Shown: positions 17,320-25,956, counted from the stretch's first letter. The stretch is 64,000 nt of DNA from Promicromonospora sp042731755 (GCF_042731755.1 NZ_JBHWLR010000004.1:186001-250000), one strand, 5' to 3'. The notes: generated from the sequence alone by a model not told the origin. Numbers and translations: made by a program.

Positions 17320-17387
17320 CGCCGTCGAACGTAGGAGTCGTCGGCGTGTGAGCACTCATGGAGCGACCAGGCCTACGTTCGACGGCG
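17320..17387. repeat. Hairpin repeat family D, copy 5
   Basis: Perfect 16-bp arms CGCCGTCGAACGTAGG and CCTACGTTCGACGGCG. It ends 74 bases from the stop of the Gfo/Idh gene and closes the second composite. Confidence 0.8.
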
Positions 17388-17461
17388 GACGGCGGCCGGC
17401 GGCGGCGCGCGGCGGGACGGCGGCCGGCGGCGGCGCCGTCGGGCAGCGCCAGGTGGCGGCG

Positions 17462-18574
17462 TCAGCTCGCAGTCGGGGCCGGGGTCGGCGTGTCCTTCAG
17501 CGGGGGCCAGCTCGGGCCCGTTCCGCGCATGGACTCGTAGAACGGATCACCTGTTCCGATCTCGCCGGCACGCACGATCGAACCCGTGAACGCCGACCGG
17601 TAGATCGCGGCGACCAGCTCCAGTGTGCCGCGCACGTCGGCCGCGGTGACCGGCAGCGCCTCGCCCGCGGCGAACGCCCGGTACGTCGGCACGAACTGGG
17701 CGAGGTGTCCCGACGGCAGCGCCTCGGGGTCCGGCTGCCACAGCTCGGCGACGTCGTCACGGCCCACGGCGGGCGTGAACGTCCAGTCCGCGTCGGTGTA
17801 CCCGTACAGGTGCGACAGCTCGATCGTCGCCGCCTCGGTGTCGAACCGCAGGTCGGAGGTCTCCCGCGGGGACAGCAGGGAGTTGGTGATCGTCGCCATC
17901 GCGCCGCTCGCGAAGCGGACGATCGCCATCGAGACGTCCTCGGTGTCGACGTGCCGGGCGAGGCGGCCGGCCAGGGCCGTCACCTCGGACCACGGCCCGA
18001 GCGTCGCCAGCAGCAGGTCGAACTGGTGGATGCCGTGGCCCATCGTCGGCCCGCCGCCCTCGGTGTCCCAGCGGCCGCGCCACGGCACCTCGAAGTACGC
18101 CGGCCCGCGGAACCAGAGCGTGTCGCACGTCGCGACGAGCGGGCGACCCAGCGCGCCGTCGTCGAGCAGACGGCGGAGCTGCCGCGCCCCGTGCCCGAAC
18201 CGGTGCTGCACCACCTGCGTGAACGACGCCGTGGAGGCGGCCTCGGCAGCCGCGATGCGGTCGATCTCCGCGAGGGACAGCGTGGCGGGCTTCTCGACCA
18301 CCACGTGCACACCCGCCTCGAGCGCCGCCACCGCGACGTCCGCGTGGACGCCCGGCGGTGTGCAGATGTGCAGCACGTCCGTCTCGCCCAGCACGTCCTC
18401 CAGGGAGGCCCCGTGCCCGGCGACGCCGTGCTCGCGGGCGAACTCCTCGGCCCGCGCCGCGTCGATGTCGACGGCGTGCACCAGGGTCGCGTCCACGCCG
18501 TGCGCCGGCAGGTCCGCGATCGCTCGCGCGTGGGCTCCGGCGATGGCACCTGTGCCCAGGATCGTGACTCTCAT
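17462..18574 (-). CDS. Gfo/Idh/MocA-family NAD(P)-dependent oxidoreductase
   Basis: A 370-residue two-domain dehydrogenase. Residues 1-120 form the Rossmann domain with VTILGTGAIAGAHARAI (dinucleotide loop) and VVVEKPATLS (the conserved E-K-P with the catalytic-site Lys). The C-terminal alpha/beta domain has GGGPTMGHGIHQFDLLLATL, containing the Gly-x-x-x-D/H-x-x-H pattern of the family. GGAG lies about five bases before the ATG. Two hairpin elements separate it from the uronate operon, so it probably has its own promoter, with a 12-bp palindrome just upstream. The substrate may be a sugar, uronate or inositol; only the neighbourhood suggests a uronic acid derivative. Confidence 0.8.
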   Translation of the reverse strand: MRVTILGTGAIAGAHARAIADLPAHGVDATLVHAVDIDAARAEEFAREHGVAGHGASLEDVLGETDVLHICTPPGVHADVAVAALEAGVHVVVEKPATLSLAEIDRIAAAEAASTASFTQVVQHRFGHGARQLRRLLDDGALGRPLVATCDTLWFRGPAYFEVPWRGRWDTEGGGPTMGHGIHQFDLLLATLGPWSEVTALAGRLARHVDTEDVSMAIVRFASGAMATITNSLLSPRETSDLRFDTEAATIELSHLYGYTDADWTFTPAVGRDDVAELWQPDPEALPSGHLAQFVPTYRAFAAGEALPVTAADVRGTLELVAAIYRSAFTGSIVRAGEIGTGDPFYESMRGTGPSWPPLKDTPTPAPTAS

Positions 18575-18598
18575 TGTGCTCCGTCCTCGTCGACGCGT

Positions 18599-18610
18599 GT
18601 GATCGATCAC
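18599..18610. promoter_or_regulatory. Perfect 12-bp palindrome before the oxidoreductase gene
   Basis: GTGATCGATCAC lies 25 bases upstream of the start. The form suits a GntR- or LacI-type repressor, but no regulator in the window has an obvious match for it. Confidence 0.45.
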
Positions 18611-18731
18611 TCTACCGAGTCGACACGACCCCGCCGCGCCGATCCGCAGGAACCCTACCCGCGGGACCGACCTATGGAAAGGGCTTTCCCGCTACTCCGG
18701 CCGGGGGCGGGGCGCTTACGGACCCACCCCG

Positions 18732-18803
18732 ATCCCCTTTGGGGCCAGGGTTTCTTCGCTTTGGACTGCACCAAAGCGAAGAAACCCGGGCCTCAAAGGG
18801 GAT
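18732..18803. terminator. 72-nt hairpin repeat, family B copy 3
   Basis: Outer arms ATCCCCTTTGGGGCC and GGCCTCAAAGGGGAT, inner arms TTTCTTCGCTTTGG and CCAAAGCGAAGAAA around a six-base loop. It lies 95 bases before the family-C copy at 18899, in the 535-bp gap between the uronate operon and the oxidoreductase gene. Confidence 0.78.
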
Positions 18804-18898
18804 GGAGCACGGCAGCCCGACCGACCGGATCAGCCGACCCAGCCGGACCCGACCCGGACAGAGCCGACAAGAGGACTGCCCCCGGTCGACCCGGCGAA

Positions 18899-18969
18899 GT
18901 GCGCTTCTACCCAGCGATTAGGCCCCGAAACAGGCTGGTTCCGGGCCCAATCGCTGGGTAGAAGCGCAC
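18899..18969. terminator. 71-nt hairpin repeat, family C copy 2
   Basis: GTGCGCTTCTACCCAGCGAT pairs perfectly with its complement at the right end (21 bp), with a less regular inner stem. Against copy 1 the arms read CAGCGATT/AATCGCTG instead of CCGCCATT/AATGGCGG, so both changed positions are compensated. With copy 3 of family B it forms a double terminator-like block after the uronate operon. Confidence 0.78.
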
Positions 18970-19003
18970 TCTCGGTCGACGCCGGCGCACGACGCCGCGG
19001 CTC

Positions 19004-19126
19004 GGCGCCAGGTCAGCCGACGACGGCCTCCACCACGGCGCCAGGTCAGCCGACCACGGCCTCCACCACGGCGCCAGGTCAGCCGACCACGGCCTCCACC
19101 ACGGCCAGGTCAGCCGACGACGGCCT
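19004..19126. repeat. 33-bp tandem repeat made of the 3' end of the reductase gene
   Basis: Units start at 19004, 19037 and 19070, each 33 bp, with a fourth incomplete unit (two bases shorter) from 19103 that runs into the coding end. Each unit contains GGTCAGCCGAC, that is, a copy of the stop codon and the final Val-Gly codons of the gene at 19110. Tandem duplication of the gene terminus by slippage is the likely origin. Confidence 0.8.
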
Positions 19127-20627
19127 CGAGCTCGGCCGCCACCGTGTCGACGTAGCTCTCCGGCGTCCCCGGCGGCAGCAGCCCCGGCAGCGCGAGCAGC
19201 ACCCGGAGGTCCTCCTCGGCCCCGGCCAGCCCCGCGACGTCGCCCAGCCCGTCGGATCCGCCCGGCACCTCGGCGGCGCCGACCAGCGCCTCCAGCTCCG
19301 CGGCCCGCGGGTCGTCGATGCCCTCGCCGGAGTGCGTCCGGCGTCGGACGAACTCGGCCCACGCGGCCAGGCCGAACGCCACCCCGTGCGGCTCCCGCCC
19401 CGCGGCGAGCGAGTCGGCGAGCACGCCGCCCCAGCGGAACGGGATCTTCTGGGTGCCGTCCATCGCCACCTGGGCCGTGGTGTGCCCGGTGTGCGGGTTG
19501 GCGAACCGGGACAGGATCTGCTCGCCGTACTGCTGCAGGTCCAGGCCCTCGGGCGCGGTGAGCGTCGGCAGCGCGTCCTCGAAGAGGTACTGCCGCGCCC
19601 GCTCGGCGATCACCGGGTCGGTCACGCCGCCCGCGATCGTCGAGTGCCCGGCGAGCCAGCCCGAGTACGCGACCAGCGAGTGCGTCCCGTTGAGCAGGCG
19701 CAGCTTGGCCTGCTCGAACGGCGCGACGTCCTTGGTCAGCGTGGCGCCCGCCGCCTCCCACGCGGGGCGCGGTCCGGCGAACCGGTCCTCGATCACCCAC
19801 TGCGCGAACGGCTCGCCCACCACGAGACCCTCGTCCCGCACGCCGAGCGTCCGCTCCACCTGGTCGCGCTGCTCCGGGGTGGTCGCCGGCACGATCCGGT
19901 CGACCATGGAGCACGGGAACGTGACGCTCGCGTCGAGGAACGCGCGCAGGGTGTCGCCCTCGGGCCCGGGCAGGGCCGCGTCCGCGGCCTCCCGCACCAG
20001 GCGTTCGAGCACCCGGCCGTTGTCGACCATGTTGTCGCAGGTCAGCACAGTGATGGGCGCCCCGGACGCGGCCCGCGCCGCGAGCCCGCGCACCAGCAGC
20101 CCGATCGCCGACGCCGCCGGCCGCACCGCGCCCTCGGAACCACCGGCCGCTGCGCCCCCGGCGGCGACCACCGCGGCCAGCGCCGCGAGGTCCCCGGCCA
20201 CCGCCTCGGTGTCCAGCGAACCGTCGGGCCGCCGCGCGTAGCCCTTCTCCGTGATCGTCAGCGTGACCACGTGGGTGGTCGGTGCCGCGAGCGCCGCCAG
20301 CACGCGCTCGGTCTCCTCGGCGGGGTAGGCGACGTCGACCACGGACCCGATGAGCTCGACCGAGGACTCCTGCTCCCCCGCGGTGAGCACCGAGTACACG
20401 CCGCCCTGGGGGCGGAGCTGGTCGCGCACGGTCGCGGACCGCTGGGTGACGCCCAGGATGCCCCAGGTGGTGTCGCCCGTCGCGATCGCGGCGCGCTCCG
20501 TGTAGACGGCCTGGTGCGCCCGGTGGAACGCGCCGATGCCGAGGTGGACTATCCCCACCGCCGTCGGCATCACGGGTGCGTCGATGCCGCCCGGGAGGTG
20601 GTCCCGGTGCAGGCGGTCCTCAGTCAT
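19110..20627 (-). CDS. uxuB: Mannitol dehydrogenase-family protein, probably fructuronate reductase
   Basis: A 505-residue NAD-dependent polyol dehydrogenase-fold enzyme that would reduce D-fructuronate to D-mannonate. The N-terminal Rossmann domain has IVHLGIGAFHRAHQAVYTE, highly typical of UxuB and mannitol 2-dehydrogenases, then VLTCDNMVDNG. The catalytic segment is KLRLLNGTHS, containing the Lys, Asn and His of the family K-x5-N-x2-H motif. It is the last gene of the leftward LacI-ABC operon; its start overlaps the end of the permease gene by eight bases. UxaC on the other side of the regulator makes fructuronate the best substrate, but mannitol or arabitol dehydrogenase activity cannot be excluded by sequence alone. 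Confidence 0.8.
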   Translation of the reverse strand: MTEDRLHRDHLPGGIDAPVMPTAVGIVHLGIGAFHRAHQAVYTERAAIATGDTTWGILGVTQRSATVRDQLRPQGGVYSVLTAGEQESSVELIGSVVDVAYPAEETERVLAALAAPTTHVVTLTITEKGYARRPDGSLDTEAVAGDLAALAAVVAAGGAAAGGSEGAVRPAASAIGLLVRGLAARAASGAPITVLTCDNMVDNGRVLERLVREAADAALPGPEGDTLRAFLDASVTFPCSMVDRIVPATTPEQRDQVERTLGVRDEGLVVGEPFAQWVIEDRFAGPRPAWEAAGATLTKDVAPFEQAKLRLLNGTHSLVAYSGWLAGHSTIAGGVTDPVIAERARQYLFEDALPTLTAPEGLDLQQYGEQILSRFANPHTGHTTAQVAMDGTQKIPFRWGGVLADSLAAGREPHGVAFGLAAWAEFVRRRTHSGEGIDDPRAAELEALVGAAEVPGGSDGLGDVAGLAGAEEDLRVLLALPGLLPPGTPESYVDTVAAELEAVVG

Positions 20628-21474
20628 CGCGTGTCTCCTTGACTTGTGCCACGAGCTGCGTCGGGTTCACGAACCGCAGCGCCACCACGAGCATGACGAG
20701 CATGGTCGCGGTGTAGATCACCGACAGGGCCGAGATGAGCTGTCTCGCCTCGCCACCGCCGGCAGCCGTCATGCCACGGTAGATGGCGACGACGAGTGTG
20801 TCCGAACCAGGGCCCGACACGAGGAAGGTCAGCTCGAAGAGGCCGACGGTCCGCACGAGCACCAGGATGGCCGCCGCGAGGATACCCGGCACGAGCAGCG
20901 GGGCCAGGATCCGCGTGAACACCTGCCAGGTGCGGGCCCCACACATCCGGGCCGCCGACTCGATGGCGGGGTTGATCTGCTCGATGAACGGCGTCATCGT
21001 CAGTATCACGAACGGGACGGACGGCACGAGGTTGACCAGCACGACGGCGGTCAGCGTGCGGCCCAGCCCGAACGAGTACATGACGGTGGCGAGCGGGATG
21101 CCGTAGGTGATGGGCGGCATGAGCACCGGCAGCAGGAACAGCAGCATGACGGCGCGCTTGCCCGGGAAGTCGCGGCGCGCCAGCACGTAGGCGGCGGGCA
21201 CGCCCACCAGCACCGAGATGACGACGACGAGGACGGCGACGCCGACCGTCACGCCGACCACCTCGCCCAGCGCGAACCGGTCCCAGGCCTCGACGTAGCG
21301 CTCGGTGGTCAGGCCGTCGGGCAGCCAGGTGTCGAACCACTGCTTGCCGAACGAGTCGACGACGACGGCGACGAGGATCCCGAGCAGGAACACCCCGAAC
21401 GCTGTCATGCCCGCCCAGACGAACCAGGTGGACGGTCGCGCGGCGAGCGGCCGCTCCAGCGTGGACGTGGCCAT
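20620..21474 (-). CDS. ABC transporter permease, PotC type
   Basis: A 284-residue permease with six membrane segments and a BPD_transp_1 domain. The EAA loop reads IESAARMCGARTWQVFTRIL, as in the polyamine, iron and phosphonate (PotC/FbpB/PhnV) group rather than the CUT1 sugar group. Start and stop codons share one base with the preceding permease (TGATG). Confidence 0.82.
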   Translation of the reverse strand: MATSTLERPLAARPSTWFVWAGMTAFGVFLLGILVAVVVDSFGKQWFDTWLPDGLTTERYVEAWDRFALGEVVGVTVGVAVLVVVISVLVGVPAAYVLARRDFPGKRAVMLLFLLPVLMPPITYGIPLATVMYSFGLGRTLTAVVLVNLVPSVPFVILTMTPFIEQINPAIESAARMCGARTWQVFTRILAPLLVPGILAAAILVLVRTVGLFELTFLVSGPGSDTLVVAIYRGMTAAGGGEARQLISALSVIYTATMLVMLVVALRFVNPTQLVAQVKETRDD

Positions 21475-22388
21475 CAGCCCTTCCCTCCCGTGGTCCCGCG
21501 GTACAGCAGCGAGCGCAGGCCCAGCACGGCGACGACGACGAGCAGCTCGACCGCGCCCATCATCAGCGCGATGGTGGACGCCATGGCGTAGTCGTTCTGC
21601 TCGCCGAACGCCCGGAACGCCATGAGGGACATGACCCGGGTCTCGCCCATGGCGTCACCGACCAGCCGGGCCGACGGGAACACCGAGAACGCGAGCACGA
21701 ACGTCAGGATGAACGTCGTGGCCAGCCCGGGTGCGAGCAGCGGCAGGACGATCCGCCGGAACCGCTGCCACCAGCCGGCGCCGAGGGTCTTCGCGGCCTG
21801 CTCCAGCGACGGGTCGATGCCCGACAGGTACGAGGAGATGAGCAGGAACGCGAACGGGAAGCCGGTGATGACCAGGGAGAACATGACGCCCAGGTAGTTG
21901 TTCACCAGCTTGAGCGGCTCGTCGATCAGGCCGATCTCCAGCAGCGTCCGGTTGATCCAGCCCTGCCGCCCCGCGAAGATCAGCAGCCCCTGCGCGGTGA
22001 GCACCGTGCCCAGGGTGATCGGCAGCACCAGCAGCGACGTCAGCAGCCGCTTGCCGCGGAACCGGTGCCGCAGCACCATCGCCACCGGGACCGACGCCAG
22101 CACGTTGAACAGGGCGGCGGGCAGGGCTAGGCGCATCGTGAGCCACACGGAGTCGAACACGAACGGGTCGCGGAAGAAGGCGACGTAGTTCGCGAGGATC
22201 CCGCCGCCCCACTGCTCCTGCATCGCCGCCGTGGGCTGGATCGTGAGCCCGATCCCGTACGAGAACGGGTACACGAACAGCGCGACGGCGACCACGAGCC
22301 CCGGCAGGAGCAGGAGCAGCGCCGGGTCCACACCCCGCTCGGCCAGCCGGTGCCGCAGGCTCGCGGTCGCGCGGGTGGGACTACTCAT
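21474..22388 (-). CDS. ABC transporter permease, PotB type
   Basis: A 304-residue permease with six membrane segments; the EAA loop is LEQAAKTLGAGWWQRFRRIV. It pairs with the next gene. The N-terminus (residues 1-22) is charged and cytoplasmic. The start is 25 bases downstream of the ATPase stop, the loosest join in this otherwise tightly packed operon. Confidence 0.82.
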   Translation of the reverse strand: MSSPTRATASLRHRLAERGVDPALLLLLPGLVVAVALFVYPFSYGIGLTIQPTAAMQEQWGGGILANYVAFFRDPFVFDSVWLTMRLALPAALFNVLASVPVAMVLRHRFRGKRLLTSLLVLPITLGTVLTAQGLLIFAGRQGWINRTLLEIGLIDEPLKLVNNYLGVMFSLVITGFPFAFLLISSYLSGIDPSLEQAAKTLGAGWWQRFRRIVLPLLAPGLATTFILTFVLAFSVFPSARLVGDAMGETRVMSLMAFRAFGEQNDYAMASTIALMMGAVELLVVVAVLGLRSLLYRGTTGGKG

Positions 22389-22413
22389 GGCGCGCCTCCG
22401 TTCCGCCCGGCGG

Positions 22414-23562
22414 TCACGCCGCCACCTCCTGCGGCACGACGGCGGCGTCCAGCGCCTCCGGGAACACCAGCACCCGCTCGACGGGGGCGGTCAGCGTGAC
22501 CGCTCCGCCGACGTCGGGCGCCGTCGTCGCGCGGGCGTGCAGCATCGTCTCGCCGGCCTGCACCCCGACGGCGAACTCCCGCCCGTGGTACTCGACCACC
22601 GAGACGGCCCCGGGGATCGACCCGCCGGTGCCCGCCGGGCCCGCGCCCGAGCCCGCCACGGAGAAGTCCTCCGGGCGCACCGCCACCCGCACGCGGTCCC
22701 CTACGCCCAGGGCGCCGACCGCGCGGCCCGTGAGCCGCACGCCGCCGGCCGGGCCGGCCGAACCCGCCGGGCCGCCCGTGCCCGGCAGCTCCACCACCAC
22801 CTCGCCCCCGGACGCCGAGACGACGGTCGCGGGCAGGATGTTCCGGTACCCCATGAAGTCGGCGACGTACCAGCTCGTCGGGCTCTCGTAGAGCTCGTCG
22901 GGCGTGCCGACCTGCTGCACGCGGCCCTCGCGCATGACGACCAGGCGGTCGGCCAGGGACAGCGCCTCCTCCTGGTCGTGCGTCACGTAGATCGTCGTGA
23001 GCCCGAGGGACTGGTGCAGGCGCCGGATCTCGGTGCGCATGTCGAGCCGCAGCTTGGCGTCGAGGTTCGACAGCGGCTCGTCCATGAGCACGAGCGATGG
23101 TTCGAGCACCACGGCGCGCGCTATGGCGACCCGCTGCTGCTGCCCGCCCGAGAGCTGGCCGGGCAGCTTCCTGGCGTGCTCGCCGAGCTTGACCAGGTCG
23201 ATCGCCGCGCGCACCCGCGAGCTGATCTCGGCCCGCGGCACGCCCTGCATCTGCAGCCCGAACGCGACGTTCTTCTCCACGCTGAGGTGCGGGAACAGCG
23301 CGTACGACTGGAAGACCATGCCGAACCCGCGCCGTTCCGGCGGCAGGGTGTCGATGCGCCTGCCGTCCAGCCGGATCTCGCCGTGCGTCAGCGGCAGCAG
23401 GCCGGCCAGGCAGTTCAGCGCCGTCGACTTGCCGCAGCCCGACGGCCCGAGCAGGGCGACGAACTCGCCCGCCCGGATCGTCAGGTCCAGCCCGGCGAGC
23501 GCGTCCACCCCGCCGAAGCGGCGGCCGACGCCCCGCAGCTCCAGGGACTCGAAGTCGCTCAC
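22414..23562 (-). CDS. ABC transporter ATPase with TOBE domain, PotA type
   Basis: A 382-residue ATPase. Walker A is GPSGCGKST (about residue 40), the signature LSGGQQQRVAIARA and Walker B LVLMDEPLSNLD follow, then a C-terminal TOBE domain from about 240 that includes VRVAVRPEDFSV and HARATTAPDVGGAV. The GTG start overlaps the stop of the binding-protein gene by four bases; the far longer open frame only reads through that gene. A dedicated ATPase is notable because the two oligosaccharide importers in the window have none. Confidence 0.87.
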   Translation of the reverse strand: MSDFESLELRGVGRRFGGVDALAGLDLTIRAGEFVALLGPSGCGKSTALNCLAGLLPLTHGEIRLDGRRIDTLPPERRGFGMVFQSYALFPHLSVEKNVAFGLQMQGVPRAEISSRVRAAIDLVKLGEHARKLPGQLSGGQQQRVAIARAVVLEPSLVLMDEPLSNLDAKLRLDMRTEIRRLHQSLGLTTIYVTHDQEEALSLADRLVVMREGRVQQVGTPDELYESPTSWYVADFMGYRNILPATVVSASGGEVVVELPGTGGPAGSAGPAGGVRLTGRAVGALGVGDRVRVAVRPEDFSVAGSGAGPAGTGGSIPGAVSVVEYHGREFAVGVQAGETMLHARATTAPDVGGAVTLTAPVERVLVFPEALDAAVVPQEVAA

Positions 23563-24791
23563 CCTTCCTCTTCCTCCACCTTGCCGCCGCCGACCTCGCG
23601 GTCCCAGATGTCGAACGCCGTCACCATGGAGTCGGCGTCGAGCGGCGTCACGGCGTCCTGCGACTCGATGAGCTCGTCGAACAGGGGCCGGCCGAACTCC
23701 TCGATCACGTCCTGCGACTCCTGCGGCGCGAGGTCGAGCGTCGCGCCCTCGACCGCCGGGCCCGGGTAGAAGTAGCCGGCGTCGTACGCCTTGGCGTTCT
23801 GCTCGGGGGTGAGCATGTCCTGCAGCAGGAGCAGGATCGCGCTGATCTTGTCGGCGCTCTGCCCCTTCGGGATCGCGGCGTAGTGCGCGTCGGTGACCCA
23901 CGTGAAGTCGTCGAACGCGGCGGCCTCCAGCGTGTTCGGGAGCTGCCCCTCGGCGCGCGGCGCGATGTCCCAGCCGGTCGTGGTCGGGATCATCGACCAG
24001 GTGCCGTCGGCCATGTTGGTCACGACCTGGCCGGTACCCGTGGGGTAGGTGTCGACGTACTCGCCGAGCTCCTTGAGGTACGCCCAGGTCTTGTCCCAGC
24101 CGTTCTCGGGGTCCTTCGGGTCCTTGTCGCCCAGGATGTACGGCAGGCCCATGAGGAACGTGCGGCCCGGGCCGGAGTTCGCCGGGCGCGCGTAGCCGAA
24201 CTTGCCGGGGTTGGCCTTCGCCCACTCCAGCAGCTCGTCGGGCGTGGCGGGCGGGGTGCCGACCACGTCGGGGTCGTACTGGAGCAGCGGGCCGGACGGG
24301 TAGTACGTCGTCACCACGCCGTAGCCCTCGGCGAGCTCCTGCATGTTCGCGGCGGGCTCCAGGTAGTTCTCCTGGTTGGTCAGCCGGTCGCCGTAGTCGT
24401 CCACGACCGGGATCCACAGGTCCTGGCTGATGCCGGCCGCGAGCCCGTCGTTGCCGGTGAACACGACGTCGATGGACAGGTTGCCGCTGTCCACCTGCGG
24501 CTTGACGATGCCCGTGACGTCCGGCGCGCCGCCCGTCTCCCAGGTCACCGACTCGATGACGTCCGGGTTGTTCTCGACGAACTCGTCGACCATGCCCTCG
24601 GTCAGCCGTTGGTTGCCCGCGACGTCGAGGATGTTCAGGGTGACCGGCTCCGACGGCGTCTCGGGGACGTCGGCCGCGTCGGTGACGGCGCCGCCGCTCT
24701 CGCCTCCGGGGGCCGACGGCGGGGCGCAGGCGGTGAGCAGGGTCAGTGCGGCGACGCCGACGAGCGCCGCCGCCTTCTTCGAGGTGCGCAT
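23559..24791 (-). CDS. ABC transporter substrate-binding lipoprotein, PotD/iron type
   Basis: A 410-residue lipoprotein with lipobox LLTACAP (Cys at residue 22) and a solute-binding fold: NILDVAGNQRLTEGMVDEF at the start of the mature domain and later TTYYPSGPLLQYDPDVVGTPP. GAGAGGAAG lies five bases before the ATG. It follows the LacI gene by 51 bases and is the first transport gene of the operon. The family usually binds polyamines, iron or small organic acids; next to UxuB and UxaC, a uronate or aldouronic acid is the inferred ligand. Confidence 0.8.
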   Translation of the reverse strand: MRTSKKAAALVGVAALTLLTACAPPSAPGGESGGAVTDAADVPETPSEPVTLNILDVAGNQRLTEGMVDEFVENNPDVIESVTWETGGAPDVTGIVKPQVDSGNLSIDVVFTGNDGLAAGISQDLWIPVVDDYGDRLTNQENYLEPAANMQELAEGYGVVTTYYPSGPLLQYDPDVVGTPPATPDELLEWAKANPGKFGYARPANSGPGRTFLMGLPYILGDKDPKDPENGWDKTWAYLKELGEYVDTYPTGTGQVVTNMADGTWSMIPTTTGWDIAPRAEGQLPNTLEAAAFDDFTWVTDAHYAAIPKGQSADKISAILLLLQDMLTPEQNAKAYDAGYFYPGPAVEGATLDLAPQESQDVIEEFGRPLFDELIESQDAVTPLDADSMVTAFDIWDREVGGGKVEEEEG

Positions 24792-24842
24792 GGTGCTTCC
24801 TCTCTCTCGGGCTCCTTCGCCCAGGGTCTGCCGGGACGGGCG

Positions 24843-25916
24843 TCAGCTGACCGGCCCGGCGGGAGCGGGTCCGGAGGACCCGCGGATCATGAGCTCCACG
24901 GGGAGCTGGACGCCGGCCGGCGGGTCGCCGCCGCGCAGGCGCGCGAGCAGCAGGTCGACGGCGCGCCGGCCCAGGCGGGCCAGCGGGGCGCGCACGGTGG
25001 TCAGCGCCGGCGAGACCAGCGTGGCGAGCTGGACGTCGTCGAACCCCACCACGGACATCCGGCCCGGCACGTCGACGCCGCGCTCGCGCAGGCGGCTCAG
25101 GATGCCGAGCGCCATGAGGTCGTTGAACGCGACGACGGCGGTGACGCCGCTCGCGACCGCATGGTCGGCCGCCCGGGTGCCGCCCGCGAAGTACGGCTGG
25201 AAGGTGCCCAGCCGCACCAGGTCGAGGTCCCAGCGGGCGGCGGCGTCGACCAGCCCGGCGAGGCGGCGCCTCCCGGACCAGGACGACGGCGGGCCCGCGG
25301 CCACGCCCACCGACCGGTGCCCGAGCGCGTGCAGGTGCCCGAGGACCTGGGCCGCGCCGTCGGCGTCGTCCACCGCCACGGACGGGATCCCGCGCGCCCC
25401 GGCCGCTCCCTCGGCCGAGCCGCCGCTCTCGGCCGCGCCGTCACCCTCGGCCGCGCCCGCGAAAGCAGCGATCTCGGGCAGCTCCCGGCTGGCCAGCACC
25501 GCCGTCAGGCCCACGAGCGCAGCGCTCAGCTCCGCCTCGCCCGACCGCGGCGACGCCACGATCAGGCCGTCGGTCCGGGCGGCGAGCGCCCCGATCAGCT
25601 CGGGCTCGACGTCGGGGTCCTCGTCCGAGTCGGCGACGAACACCTCGTAGCCCTCCGCGCGGGCCCGCGCCTGCACGCTCTTGGTCACGGACGCGAAGTA
25701 CGGGTTCTCCAGGTCGGGGACCAGCAGGCCGACGGCGTGCGTGCGGCCCATCCGTAGTCCGCTCGCCGCGACGTTGGGCCGGTAGCCGAGCTCGGCGGCG
25801 GCCCTCGTGACGCGGTCGCGGGTCGCGGCGGCCACCCGCTCGGGGGCGGTCAGGGCACGCGACACCGTGGAGATCGAGACCCCGGCGGCGCGCGCGACGT
25901 CGTGCACCGTGACCAT
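24843..25916 (-). CDS. LacI-family regulator of the glucuronate module
   Basis: A 357-residue repressor with N-terminal helix-turn-helix VHDVARAAGVSISTVSRAL, hinge RPNVAASGLRMGRT and a sensor domain with AVGLLVPDLENPYFASV and MSVVGFDDVQLATLVSPALTTV. The ATG follows AGGAGGTGG; a longer frame upstream runs into the operators. It heads the leftward operon and diverges from uxaC. Two identical-type palindromes directly upstream imply autoregulation with DNA looping or cooperative binding. Confidence 0.87.
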   Translation of the reverse strand: MVTVHDVARAAGVSISTVSRALTAPERVAAATRDRVTRAAAELGYRPNVAASGLRMGRTHAVGLLVPDLENPYFASVTKSVQARARAEGYEVFVADSDEDPDVEPELIGALAARTDGLIVASPRSGEAELSAALVGLTAVLASRELPEIAAFAGAAEGDGAAESGGSAEGAAGARGIPSVAVDDADGAAQVLGHLHALGHRSVGVAAGPPSSWSGRRRLAGLVDAAARWDLDLVRLGTFQPYFAGGTRAADHAVASGVTAVVAFNDLMALGILSRLRERGVDVPGRMSVVGFDDVQLATLVSPALTTVRAPLARLGRRAVDLLLARLRGGDPPAGVQLPVELMIRGSSGPAPAGPVS

Positions 25917-25942
25917 GCCACCTCCTGGGTGATTCGCGACAC

Positions 25943-25956
25943 TGCGAACGTTTGCA
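25943..25956. promoter_or_regulatory. Operator O1 of the glucuronate regulator
   Basis: TGCGAACGTTTGCA, 14-bp near-perfect palindrome with a CG centre, 27 bases before the LacI start. It is the mirror image of O2 at 25975. Confidence 0.75.

Noticed and set aside
16687..17334. 215-codon open frame across the repeat interval
   Set aside because: It runs through hairpin repeats, has no ribosome site or recognisable domain, and long chance frames are common at this G+C.
16546..17387. CRISPR-like array of the D and E repeats
   Set aside because: Repeats are 64-74 nt palindromes with irregular gaps, two families are mixed, and no cas gene is present.
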